From: JAKAGZ01 sp963772675
GTDB lineage: Bacteria; Bacteroidota; Ignavibacteria; Ignavibacteriales; Ignavibacteriaceae
NCBI GenBank assembly: GCA_963772675.1
Contig: CAVYYF010000006.1
Span: forward strand, 124,001-188,000
Reading direction: 5' to 3'
DNA: 64,000 nucleotides
The first letter of the stretch is position 1; every line of letters starts with the position of its first letter. This document shows positions 50,949 through 60,669 of the stretch, piece by piece. A program made the translations under genes and the position numbers. The notes beneath the pieces were generated by a model. That model was not told where the DNA came from. It saw only the letters and a list, made by a program, of their open reading frames with translations, and made no database searches.

Positions 50949-52175
50949 TTAATTCCTCTTTATAACAACAATTGTTTTATCATCATTATAAGAACCGCGT
51001 TTTGAAAATTTTATAACATCTTCAAGAACTGCATAATTTATTTCCCTGGCTGATTTGTCTTTTACTTTCTTCAAAAGATCCAATAATCTCTCTTCACCGT
51101 AATTATTGAACTCTGAATCAGTAGAATCCGTAACTCCGTCTGAATAAATAAACAAAACATCGCCGGGATGAATCTTTATATTATCTACAAGGAATTTAGC
51201 ATTCGGAGTCGGTCCCAATACAGGGCCGGTGGTATTCAACAATTCAACCTGGTTAGAATCGCCCTTTAAAAATATAGGAGGATTATGCCCTGCATTTGAA
51301 TAAAGAAACAACCCGCTCTTTTCAGTAGATAGTTCACCATAAAACATAGAAGCAAATTTATCGTCTGCAAATATTTTGTTAACAAGCTTATTCATTCTTT
51401 TCATTAGAGGCGAAATTTTTATCTCAAAATTTGCACCCATTCTTAATGCTCCTGAAATATACATTGCCTCAGCCGCCGCGCTTACTCCTTTGCTTGCCGC
51501 ATCTCCTACAATAACGGCAAGTTTATCATCTTCTCCCATTTCGATGTAATCAAAAAAATCACCGCCAACTATTTCCGCAGGATTTGTAACTCCAAATAGT
51601 TCATAGTCATGAAAATTATATTGATGTTCAGGCAAAATACTTTTCTGAAGTTCCCTAGCTTTATCAAGGCCCGCTTTCATTATATTAGCTCTTGATGAGA
51701 CACTTCTCTGTTTGATTCTTGAAGTCAATGCCGTTGAAATAATATTCAGCGCTAATCTCAGTTCTTCATTAATCTCATCGGAGTTCAGTGCTAGTAAATA
51801 TTCATAATAAGGTTTGTCGTCAAGTTTAACCTTGTAGCCAACTCCGGATGCTGAATATCTAAATATTCCCTTCTCTCTCAGAGTAGCGTTGGTTTCGCTT
51901 CCGAGTACTGTACGTTCCTTCGCTATATAATCGAAGATTGGATAATCGTTAATTTTCAGCGAAAAGTTTTCTGCAATTCTTTCAATTTTACCTGTCTGAT
52001 AGAGTAGTTCATAAGACCTTTCATCTGTATTCAGCCGCCACATCCTTCCGCCATTTATTTCAATCTGCTGGTTGAGCACAATCTGGTTCAATACTTCGAT
52101 CAACATATCTTTATCGGAATCAAAATTTCCCGAAGAAATAGTTTCTATAGTCTTATATAATTTTCGCTGATCCAT
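50949..52175 (-). CDS. SpoIIE/RsbU-type PP2C phosphatase with sensory N-terminus
   Basis: A 408-residue protein. The C-terminal half (from about 190) is a PP2C-SpoIIE phosphatase: EIVGGDFFDYIEMG, VIVGDAASKGVSAA, YSNAGHNPPIFL and VLFIYSDGVTD carry the metal-binding aspartates. The N-terminal 170 residues look like a GAF-type sensor domain. Such proteins activate anti-sigma-antagonist switches by dephosphorylation. No anti-sigma or STAS gene is nearby, so the partner is elsewhere. Confidence 0.9.
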   Translation of the reverse strand: MDQRKLYKTIETISSGNFDSDKDMLIEVLNQIVLNQQIEINGGRMWRLNTDERSYELLYQTGKIERIAENFSLKINDYPIFDYIAKERTVLGSETNATLREKGIFRYSASGVGYKVKLDDKPYYEYLLALNSDEINEELRLALNIISTALTSRIKQRSVSSRANIMKAGLDKARELQKSILPEHQYNFHDYELFGVTNPAEIVGGDFFDYIEMGEDDKLAVIVGDAASKGVSAAAEAMYISGALRMGANFEIKISPLMKRMNKLVNKIFADDKFASMFYGELSTEKSGLFLYSNAGHNPPIFLKGDSNQVELLNTTGPVLGPTPNAKFLVDNIKIHPGDVLFIYSDGVTDSTDSEFNNYGEERLLDLLKKVKDKSAREINYAVLEDVIKFSKRGSYNDDKTIVVIKRN

Positions 52176-52307
52176 TTATTCTGATATCAATTTAAAGTTT
52201 CTTAATAAATCCAAATTTTGAACGACAAAGATACAATTTATTACAAATTTTATCTAAAATACAGTTACCGGCTAAACCGAAATATATCCAAAGTTAATAC
52301 CAAGGAA

Positions 52308-53577
52308 TCACTTTGTGTAATAGTCTATCATCTTTTGAATAGCAGCCTTACAAACAGGACAAAAATGATTAAACACAACCTGGTTCATTGAGCATTTCTG
52401 TGCCGGACGATAAACTCCTTTTGCAACATAACCTCCGCCTTCAAAAACTCCAACCACATTTTTATACTCCGGTGTTGCGGGTGTCGGAATTGGAATGGTA
52501 TCCGCAACCATTGCTTTCCACTTTGATTTAAAGTCCACAAGTGTGGTCAAGTTCGGTTCGAGCGGTTCCACGTCAGTCGGGAAAAAATCGCTGTAGGCTA
52601 CTGAGGAAGTATAATATTCATCGCCAAGGAAAGCGAACCCATGACCAAATTCATGCGTAAAAACGAAAGGTGAATTTTTATTATCAGCAGTACAAACTGT
52701 ACAGAAATTATAAAGTCCGCCTCCGCCGTACCTATCAGTGTTAACTAAAACGTATATCTGGTCATACGGTGCGTTCGAAGCAAGATCACGCACTGTTTTA
52801 TCATCGGAGGTCAGGCAATATCTTGCTTCATCAAAGGTATAAAATGAAGTATTTAATAAAGTATTTCTCCATATTCCCTCGCCAGGAACATCAGTTCCTG
52901 ATTCCTGTGATGCTGCTTCCACACCCCATATATTAAATTTATTTTTATTCCTATCATAAGGCGACGTTTCAAAAAGATAGCCTGCAAATCTTTCGCAATC
53001 TTTTTTAAATTTGCCAAGCTGATCTTTCGTATATCCGTCAGGCAGAATTACAATATCAACTTTTGTAGCCGGGTCCCCAGAATAATGAACCTTAAAATGT
53101 AGGAAACCTGTAGTTATTATCCGGTTTGATGAAATAACTTTTCGGATCAATTTTGTATTCAAATTTTTTAACCGGAACATGTTCTTTATTCCTGGTATAA
53201 AATTCAACTCTGACTTTTCTTTTGGGAAAAGGCATAGTTACTGTTTCATAAAATGTTCTCACAGTTTGTTTCGCCTCCGGCGTAGTCTGCCACTCATTCA
53301 GCAAAGACGAATAAGTATGATAATAAATTAATGTGTTTGTGCTGTCATCAAACGCTTTGAAAATAAAGGCACCGTAGTTGAATCCTTTATCCAGATTCGT
53401 TTTTCTCCCTCCCCAATATGGTTCAACTTTAAGTTGATCTATCGAATATGAATCGTGAGCAGAGTCAGCAGTATGGAAATAATCTATTCTCAAAGATTTA
53501 TCGATGAAATAATCATTGAATTTTATCTGAGCAAAGACTGAACCAGCTAAAACGACACTAATAAGTAATGTTTTCAT
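52308..53577 (-). pseudogene. Secreted M64 (IgA-peptidase-like) metallopeptidase, frameshifted
   Basis: Two frames encode one protein. The first carries a signal peptide (1-16, ending VFA) and the M64 N-terminal beta domain. The second carries the catalytic domain with VDIVILPDGYT and the zinc motif THEFGHGFAFLGDEYY, plus C-terminal cysteines. The break is at a four-base A-run (53094-53097, plus strand); removing one base joins RFPTF to KVHYSGDPATKVD and gives about 420 residues. It is probably an active secreted protease if the indel is an error. The substrate is unknown; family members include bacterial IgA peptidase. Confidence 0.82.
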
Positions 53578-53605
53578 TTTTAATAAATAATTTTAGGTAA
53601 GTAAA

Positions 53606-54734
53606 TCAATCGTCCTTTTTCATATAAACAACTCTTTGAGGGAAAGGGATTTCGATTCCTTCTTTGTTAAATTCCTCATAAATAGTTTCACGAAGTTCGC
53701 ACTGCATTGTCCATGCATGCCTGTAATCATCCGTCCTTGCTGCTAATCTCAGGTCAAGTGAGGAATCCCCGAACGATAATAGCACAACATCAGCAGGAAT
53801 TTCTTTAGAAATTAGAGGATGAGCATTTGCAGCTTTTAACATTATTTCTCTCACTTTTTTCAGATCAGTGCCATAGGCAACACCTACTTCAATTATCACT
53901 CTTGTTAAAATGTTCGGATAAGTTACATTAATAATCTTTGACTTAACAATTTCATTGTTTGGCATAATAACCAGATTATTATCGAAGTCGAGTATCTTGG
54001 TACTTCTCAATACCGATACTCACAACATCACCAATATCATCCCCGTACATTATCCTGTCCCCAATCCGGAACGGACGATCTACCATTATTATAAATCCGG
54101 CGATCATATTTGATAAAGTATCCTGAGCTGCAAGGGCTATTGCCAGCGAACCCACGCCAATGGAAACTAGAAAGGCGCTGATATCAACCTTAAAATGGGA
54201 TAAAATAATTACAATCGCAAGTGCGCCAATAATTATATTGGAAACTTTTTTCAGTAAAGGAAATAAACTACCACTAAGATTCCTGTTTTCGCCCGGCATT
54301 AATTTTTTCGGCATACCAGTCGAATAATATTGTTATTACACTGTAGGATGAGAAGCAGAATAATTAAAATCAGCACGAGGTAAAGTATATTATCAGCCAG
54401 GCCCAAAGATTTATCAACAAAAGGATATGATTTCTTAAAGAGGGTATCTGCATTTTCTTCGTATAAAAAATATCCGTATCGAAGATTATTAACTGCAAAA
54501 TAAAATCCGCCTAATATTATCAATCTGAAAGTGCCTGTTTCAGCTACCTCAAGTATTTTATCATCCAGTTGCGATTTTGACTTTCTCGACAAACGGTTTG
54601 ATTATTTCTTTCAGTAGATAGCTAATTATCTTTGCGACAATAAATGAAAGAACTATTATCACAATAGAAACTGCAATTTCAAAAATAAGATCGTTACCGA
54701 TCAAGCCTCTTATATAGTTAAAGAAACTGGTCAC
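53606..54734 (-). pseudogene. MscS-family mechanosensitive channel, three frameshifts
   Basis: Four frames form one protein of about 375 residues. Segment one starts at GTG 54734 with a transmembrane helix (IFEIAVSIVIIVLSFIVAKI). Segment two (to 54299) has two helices. Segment three (54314-53979) has the pore helix region VSIGVGSLAIALAAQDTLSNMIAGFIIMVDRPFRIGDRI. Segment four has the MscS beta and C-terminal domains (STKILDFDNNLVIMPNNEI). Indels lie at about 54575-54584, in the T-run 54303-54308, and at 54005-54011. Each can be undone with one base. It overlaps the pyrE stop (GTGA). Confidence 0.8.
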
Positions 54735-55315
54735 GTTTTTATTTTCCTTGAACCTGGTTTTACTAAATCGCTTCCCTCTTTACACAATTTACATTCTTCC
54801 GGTGCGTATGAAATTACTTCCATTTTCATTGCGCTGAACTGCGGATAACCAAAATTAACTTTTCCGTTGCTTCGGTCAACAATGAATCCGACACCAGCAA
54901 CATTTGCCCCCTGTTCTTTGACAATATCGATCACTTCAAATACGGAACCGCCGGTTGTTACGACATCTTCGCAAACCAAGACATTTTCTCCTTTTTTTAG
55001 AGAAAAGCCTCTGCGTAGCGTTAATTTTTTATCTTCACGCTCTGCAAATATTGATCTTTTATTTAGTTGTCGCGCTACTTCCTGGCCAACAACTATTCCA
55101 CCTATTGCTGGTGCTATCACGGTATCTATGTTGTAGTCTTTGAAATGTTCTACAATTTTTGCGCATATCTTTTCAGTGTATTCTGGATACTGAAGAACTT
55201 TTGCACACTGGAAATACTTATCACTATGTCTTCCGGAAGTTAGAAGAAAATGCCCCTGGAGAAGCGCTTCAGTTTTAAGAAAAATTTCATATATCTCTTT
55301 TTCAGTCAAGCTCAT
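54731..55315 (-). CDS. pyrE: Orotate phosphoribosyltransferase
   Basis: Adds ribose phosphate from PRPP to orotate in pyrimidine synthesis. The PRPP loop VLVCEDVVTTGGSVFEVI and the N-terminal HFLLTSGRHSDKYFQCAKV, APAIGGIVVGQEVARQL are diagnostic. Length 194 is typical for the bacterial/archaeal type. It overlaps the TPR gene upstream (14 bases) and the channel gene downstream. Confidence 0.96.
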   Translation of the reverse strand: MSLTEKEIYEIFLKTEALLQGHFLLTSGRHSDKYFQCAKVLQYPEYTEKICAKIVEHFKDYNIDTVIAPAIGGIVVGQEVARQLNKRSIFAEREDKKLTLRRGFSLKKGENVLVCEDVVTTGGSVFEVIDIVKEQGANVAGVGFIVDRSNGKVNFGYPQFSAMKMEVISYAPEECKLCKEGSDLVKPGSRKIKT

Positions 55316-55613
55316 CTAAAAATTCCTCCATTTCCTTTGTGGCATGTTTATCCCCGTTTTCTTTCGCGATTTGTATTCCCTCTATATATAAACCTTTTGC
55401 TGCCTCTATTTCGTTTTGTCTTTCTTTGAGTTGTGCATATTGCATATATGCAGGTACATATTTAGCATCGTTCTTCAATAAAAATTTGAAATATTTCTCA
55501 GCCTCCTCAAAATTATTGGCCGACATATATTCCAGCGCAATTCCATACAACAGAAACGAATCATTCGGTTCTTTCTCTAATAGTTTTAACAATGACTCAA
55601 GCCTGTTATTCAA
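55302..55613 (-). CDS. Small TPR protein
   Basis: A 103-residue soluble protein made of about two and a half tetratricopeptide repeats (SFLLYGIALEYMSANNFEEAEKYFKFLLKNDAKYVPAYMQYAQLKERQNEIEAAKGLY). No catalytic motif. It lies between the pterin dehydratase and pyrE on one transcript, and its end overlaps pyrE. Confidence 0.8.
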   Translation of the reverse strand: MNNRLESLLKLLEKEPNDSFLLYGIALEYMSANNFEEAEKYFKFLLKNDAKYVPAYMQYAQLKERQNEIEAAKGLYIEGIQIAKENGDKHATKEMEEFLDELD

Positions 55614-55895
55614 TTATTTTATTCCTTCAATATTTGAGGCAAGTTTAAAATCTTTTTCAGTCACACCGCCTTCACTGTGTGTAGAAACTGAAATTTTAAC
55701 TTTGTTCCAAGAGTGCATCAAAATATCAGGGTGATGATCCATCGATTCAGCTTCGGCTCCTACTTTATTTACAAACTCAAGTGCTGATTTAAAATCCTTC
55801 AACTCAAATTCTTTGCCGATTTGTTTATTCTCAAAAGTCCAACCTTTAACCTTGCCCAATTGTTCATTTATTTCACTCTGACTTAAAACAGCCAT
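55614..55895 (-). CDS. phhB: Pterin-4a-carbinolamine dehydratase
   Basis: Dehydrates 4a-hydroxytetrahydrobiopterin. The 93-residue product has W in VKGWTFENKQIGKEF, FVNKVGAEAESMDHHPDI (the catalytic histidines) and WNKVKISVSTHSEGGVTEKDF, the family fingerprint. The start is ATG 55895 (MAVLSQSEI), fixed by GAAGGAGG eight bases upstream; the longer open frame to 55937 is not needed. It may act as an orphan, as no aromatic hydroxylase is present here. Confidence 0.92.
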   Translation of the reverse strand: MAVLSQSEINEQLGKVKGWTFENKQIGKEFELKDFKSALEFVNKVGAEAESMDHHPDILMHSWNKVKISVSTHSEGGVTEKDFKLASNIEGIK

Positions 55896-55935
55896 AATGC
55901 CTCCTTCATTTATCATTTGATCGTTTAAAAGATAC

Positions 55936-55967
55936 AAAAAAAAAGCGTATTAAAAATAATACGCTTT
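55936..55967 (-). terminator. Terminator after clpC
   Basis: A perfect 11-bp stem AAAGCGTATTA/TAATACGCTTT with an AAAA loop is followed on the minus strand by a run of U residues (nine). It lies 23 bases past the clpC stop and separates it from the phhB operon. Confidence 0.9.
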
Positions 55968-55989
55968 ATAACAGAATTTGTTTTCAGGA

Positions 55990-58498
55990 TCAGCTTTCAC
56001 CACCTGTATCAGTTTTTTCTTTTTCTTCATCGTTGATGTCAAGATCCATATTTTCATCCATAAATACCAGTTCTTCCGTGCCTTCAACATATTTAGCAAG
56101 TATCTTAGCACCTTCCTTGAAAGAACCTCTCAGTATTTCTTCAGCCAGCGGATCTTCTACATATTTTTGTATTGCTCTTCTTAACGGTCTCGCTCCGTAT
56201 TTCTGATCGAAGCCTTTATCAACCAGGAAATTCTTTGCTGTATCATCAAGTACGATTTCCATTTTATGCTCAGAAATATTTTTCAGCAGATCCTGTAATT
56301 CAATATTTATGATCTGGAGAATATCTTCCTTCTCAAGATTTCTGAACACGATTGCCTCATCAATCCTGTTCAGGAATTCAGGATTAAAGAGCTTCTTCAT
56401 TGCTTCTTCAAGAGTATTCTTCATTGAACTGTGCTGATCGCCAGCTTTTTCACCACCAAAACCAAATGATCCTATATTTTTGATGTCTCTGGCACCAATG
56501 TTTGTCGTCATTATAATAATTGTATTTCTGAAGTCGACCCTTCTTCCAAGGCTGTCAGTAAGAACACCGTCATCGAGTACCTGCAGTAATATGCTGAAAA
56601 TATCCGGATGCGCTTTTTCGATCTCATCAAAAAGAACAACTGAATATGGTTTCCTTCTTACTTTCTCTGTCAGCTGTCCGCCTTCTTCATAACCTACGTA
56701 TCCCGGAGGCGCTCCAACCAATCTTGAAAGAGAGAATTTTTCCATATACTCACTCATATCAATCCTGATAAGAGAATTTTCAGAATCGAATAAATATCTT
56801 GCGAGAGCTTTGCTTAACTCAGTTTTTCCAACACCTGTTGGGCCAAGAAATATGAAACTTCCAATTGGCCTGTTTGGGTTTTTAAGGCCTGCTCTTGTTC
56901 TTCTGATCGCTTTTGTAAGTTTTGAAACGGCTTCATCCTGTCCAACAATCTGCTTCTTAAGTTCTTCTTCCATATTAAGAAGCTTTTCAGATTCAGTCTG
57001 AGCAACTCTGTTAACAGGAATTCCCGTCATCATTGCAACAACTGTAGCAATATCTTCTTCATTTACATCGTGAACTATGTCTTTGGTTTTAGCTTCCCAT
57101 TCGTTCTTAGCTATTTCAAGATCGGACTGAAGATTCCTTTCTTTGTCTCTTAATCTCGCAGCTTCTTCATAATCCTGTTTTTTAACTACCTGAGATTTTT
57201 CTAATCTTACTTTATCGATATCGCCTTCAAGTTCAAGAATTTCTTTCGGAACTTCAAAATTTCCCATATGAACTCTTGAGCCAGCTTCATCAATTACATC
57301 TATCGCTTTATCTGGGAGATGCCTGTCGGTAATGTACCTATTGCTTAATTTTACAGCTGAGTCAATTGCATCTTTTGAATATTTAACGTGATGATGTTCT
57401 TCGTATTTGAACTTGATGTTATCCAATATCTGAATTGTCTCATCATAACTCGGTGGTTCAACCATTACTTTTTGGAATCTTCTGTCCAGTGCGCCGTCGG
57501 TTTCAATATATTTTCTGTATTCATCAAGAGTAGTAGCGCCAATACACTGAATATCACCGCGTGAAAGCGCCGGTTTAAACATATTGGAAGCATCAAGCGA
57601 ACCGGAAGCACCTCCGGCTCCAACAATTGTATGAAGCTCGTCGATGAATAAAATTACATCGCGTGCTTTTTCAAGTTCGTTCATCAATGCTTTCATTCTT
57701 TCTTCGAACTGTCCGCGATATTTTGTACCGGCAACAAGTCCGGCAAGATCAAGAGTAACGACTCTTTTATCCTGCAGAATTCTCGGTACTTTTTTCTGAA
57801 CTATTCTTAAAGCAAGGCCTTCTGCAATTGCAGTTTTGCCAACACCCGGTTCACCGATCAGAACAGGATTATTTTTCTTTCTTCTGCTTAATATTTGTGC
57901 TACTCTTTCAATTTCCATATCCCTGCCAACAACCGGATCAAGTTTATCTTCTGCAGCAAGTTTGGTCAGATCACGTCCAAAATTATCGAGGACAGGAGTT
58001 TTTGTCCTGTCTACTTTTTTGTCCGGAATGGCTGTTCCGCTACCGGGATCCCTGGGGTTTTTACTGCTGAGCATTGCATTCAATTCTGAACGGGCAGCAT
58101 CGTAAGTAACGTTAAACTGATGAAGTATTTGGGTAGCAATATTGTCTTCATCTCTTAATAATGAAAGCAGCAAATGCTCTGTACCAATTACATCAGCTTT
58201 ATAAATTTTTGATTCAATTTGAGTTAATCTTTAAAACTTTTTCAGCCTGTTTCGTTAAAGGAATATTCCCGATCGTAAGGGTACCTCCGGAAGTTCTGAC
58301 AGTATCTTCAATAGCCTTTTTCAATTTCATTAAATCACAATCAAGGTTTCTCAAAATTCTGACAGCTACTCCCTGTCCTTCCCGGATTATTCCAAGAAGC
58401 AGATGTTCGGTTCCTATATAATCGTGACCAAGCCTTAAAGCTTCTTCACGACTTAATCTTATAACATCCTGAAGTCTGTCTGAAAAATTTCCATCCAT
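55990..58498 (-). pseudogene. clpC: ATP-dependent chaperone/protease subunit ClpC, frameshifted
   Basis: A Hsp100 AAA+ unfoldase that feeds proteins to ClpP. The N-terminal frame (58498-58214) begins DGNFSDRLQDVIRLSREEALRLGHDYIGTEHLLLG and ends after KVLKI. The second frame holds the rest: double Clp N-domain, Walker A GEPGVGKTA and GPTGVGKTE, a UVR-like middle segment and the D2 domain. An extra base at about 58224-58227 breaks it; removing it restores KITQIESKIYKADVIGTEHLLLSLLRD and a product of about 836 residues. Because ClpC is normally highly conserved, sequence error is likely. A strong terminator follows. Confidence 0.93.
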
Positions 58499-59038
58499 GT
58501 TATGTCCTTATTTTACTGAGGAGGATTAATTCTAATTTGCACCGTATTAAAAATAAAGATTGAATTTTCTTCAATCAAGACAATCAATAAAAGCTTAATA
58601 CCCTTAATTTTTGCACTTATTTTTAATATAGCGGCTTCAAACCTCATTGTTTCCGCGTAATATATACTAAGATATTCATTAAATCCAATAGAAATTATTT
58701 TACACTTTCAATTTTATCTCACTTTATGTGATTTCAGTCTAAAATCAAAACTTTCCCTTAATAAATTATTTTAAATGAACAACAATATAACCAGTGAAAG
58801 CTATATAACTTCACAGGGTTGTATGTAGTTGATCCTAACATCATGTATACTATTTATATGTCAAACAATATCTTACTGACATAAACAGTATGCAAGAAAA
58901 AACTTTACTAATTCTAACCAAGAACTTCTTACCAGATTTGTTTCCTTAGCCTGCGCTAAATACAATCTCAATTATTTGCTTAAAAATTAAATAAATGGTA
59001 AAATGTTACGCTATTAATTAAAATTTGGAGTCATCTAA
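58499..59038. other. Divergent gene-free region between clpC and floA
   Basis: About 540 bases of AT-rich DNA between divergent genes; it must contain both promoters. I find no coding frame longer than about 15 codons, no repeat array and no recognisable RNA. The floA ribosome site TTGGAG lies at its right end. Confidence 0.5.
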
Positions 59039-60034
59039 ATGGAAGCGATAACGGGGTTATCAATAGTAATAATTATTGCAATTATATTCTTTTTAATAAT
59101 ATTCTTTTATTTCGTTCCAATTGGGTTGTACATAACAGCGTTTTTCTCAGGCGTAAGGATGAAAATCTTTAAGGACCTGATCGGAATGCGACTCAGAAAA
59201 GTACCCCCTGTAGTTATTGTACGAAGCATGATAACTGCCACAAAAGCGGGAATTAAAGTTGATCAGGGAAAGCTTGAGGCTCATTACCTGGCGGGCGGTA
59301 ACGTTGTTAAAGTTATTAACTCTCTTATCTCTGCCGATAAAGCAAACCTAGGTTTAACATTTGAAAGAGCTACTGCAATCGACCTGGCAGGGCGAGATGT
59401 TCTTGAGGCTGTAAAAATGTCTGTACTTCCAAAAGTTATTGAAACGCCGATGATTTCAGGTGTTGCAAAAGATGGAATTCAATTAAAAGCAATTGCCAGA
59501 ATTACTGTAAGAACAAATATTGAACGACTGGTTGGTGGAGCTACCGAAGCAACAATACTGGCAAGGGTTGGAGAAGGAATTGTGTCTACTATCGGTTCGA
59601 GCAGCAGTCATAAACACGTTCTTGAAAATCCTGACAGTATTTCTAAAAGTGTTCTTGCTAAAGGTTTGGATTCAGGAACTGCCTTTGAAATTCTTTCAAT
59701 AGATATTGCAGATGTAGATGTGGGGGTAAACATCGGAGCTAAGCTTCAAACAGACCAGGCAGAAGCAGATCTCAAAATTGCACGCGCAAAAGCAGAAGAA
59801 AGAAGAGCTGCCGCCGTTGCTCTTGAACAGGAAATGATTGCTGAAGTTGCAAAACAAAGAGCAAAAGTTGTGGAAGCAGAGGCTGAAATTCCAAAAGCAA
59901 TGTCTGAGGCTTTTAGGTCTGGTAATCTTGGAGTGATGGATTATTACAAATTAAAAAACGTTCAGGCTGATACAGATATGCGTTCTTCAATTGCAAAGCC
60001 TGAAGAAAAAAAGGATAAGAACTCAGGTGGATAA
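59039..60034 (+). CDS. floA: Flotillin-like protein FloA
   Basis: A 331-residue SPFH/flotillin-like scaffold of membrane microdomains. The N-terminal hairpin or helix (residues 6-36) is followed by RMKIFKDLIGMRLRKVPP, the band-7 domain and an alanine/glutamate-rich coiled coil (AEADLKIARAKAEERRAAAVALEQEM) ending in a charged tail. It matches the UPF0365/FloA family closely. No NfeD-like partner gene is next to it; instead an acidic membrane protein overlaps its end. Confidence 0.95.
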   Translation: MEAITGLSIVIIIAIIFFLIIFFYFVPIGLYITAFFSGVRMKIFKDLIGMRLRKVPPVVIVRSMITATKAGIKVDQGKLEAHYLAGGNVVKVINSLISADKANLGLTFERATAIDLAGRDVLEAVKMSVLPKVIETPMISGVAKDGIQLKAIARITVRTNIERLVGGATEATILARVGEGIVSTIGSSSSHKHVLENPDSISKSVLAKGLDSGTAFEILSIDIADVDVGVNIGAKLQTDQAEADLKIARAKAEERRAAAVALEQEMIAEVAKQRAKVVEAEAEIPKAMSEAFRSGNLGVMDYYKLKNVQADTDMRSSIAKPEEKKDKNSGG

Positions 60035-60584
60035 TTTTTTTCAGATATTATTTATTCTTTTTATCATATTCAGCTTTCTTGCTCCTTTGTTCAAGAAAAA
60101 GCCTGGAGAACAGCAGAAGAAAAGACAACAACAGCCGGTTGATGATGATTCAAATTCATCCACAAGCTATCCCTCTTATTCTACTTCTACGACTTCAGAA
60201 AGAGATAAGGTAAATTATGATATCCTCCAGGAAATAGAAGGCATGTTCAACAAACCTGCTGAAACAACGCCTGTTACAGAAACCAGTGTTAATGAAGAAA
60301 AGGAAGTAGAACATTACAAAACTTCTGAATGGCATGAGCCGAGCAAATCGGAAGCAACAATTGATGATGAATGGCACAGACCCACTACTTTGGCAGATTA
60401 TGAAAAAGAAAAAGAATTTATGGATGAAAAAGCGAAAGAATTTGAAAAACTTTTAAATAAGAAAAAAGAAGTGAATATAGTTGCCAGAAATATTAGGAAC
60501 TCGATCAGGAACCCAGAAACGCTTAAAGAATATATTGTTATTTCTGAAATACTTGGTAAGCCCAGGGGATTTGAATCATATTGA
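60027..60584 (+). CDS. Acidic single-pass protein overlapping floA
   Basis: The start is GTG 60027, inside the last codons of floA (overlap of eight bases); a longer frame to 59991 is open but lies in the floA coding tail. The 185-residue protein has a transmembrane helix at about 4-22 (FQILFILFIIFSFLAPLF), a Gln/Ser/Thr/Glu-rich disordered middle and a conserved-looking C-terminal tail IRNPETLKEYIVISEILGKPRGF. I do not know its family. Overlap with floA suggests a function at the same microdomain. Confidence 0.7.
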   Translation: MDNFFQILFILFIIFSFLAPLFKKKPGEQQKKRQQQPVDDDSNSSTSYPSYSTSTTSERDKVNYDILQEIEGMFNKPAETTPVTETSVNEEKEVEHYKTSEWHEPSKSEATIDDEWHRPTTLADYEKEKEFMDEKAKEFEKLLNKKKEVNIVARNIRNSIRNPETLKEYIVISEILGKPRGFESY

Positions 60585-60594
60585 TCGCTATTCG

Positions 60595-60631
60595 CCCGGA
60601 TTTGCACTTAAACAAATCCGGGTATTTTTTT
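60595..60631 (+). terminator. Terminator after floA unit
   Basis: CCCGGATTTG/CAAATCCGGG form a perfect 10-bp stem with an 8-base loop, followed by TATTTTTTT. It is a clear intrinsic terminator. Confidence 0.9.
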
Positions 60632-60669
60632 GTGCAAACCTGCTTTGAAATTATAACACCGGATATTTA

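Noticed and set aside
55339..55734. 131-codon plus-strand frame across the TPR and phhB genes
   Set aside because: It runs antisense to two recognisable genes and has no supporting signals.
58200..58240. Programmed frameshift in clpC
   Set aside because: No slippery heptamer or stimulatory structure is seen, and ClpC is not known to use recoding; similar indels occur in unrelated genes nearby.
58499..59038. Search for small RNA or CRISPR in the clpC-floA gap
   Set aside because: No repeated unit, conserved RNA core or terminator hairpin was found by eye.
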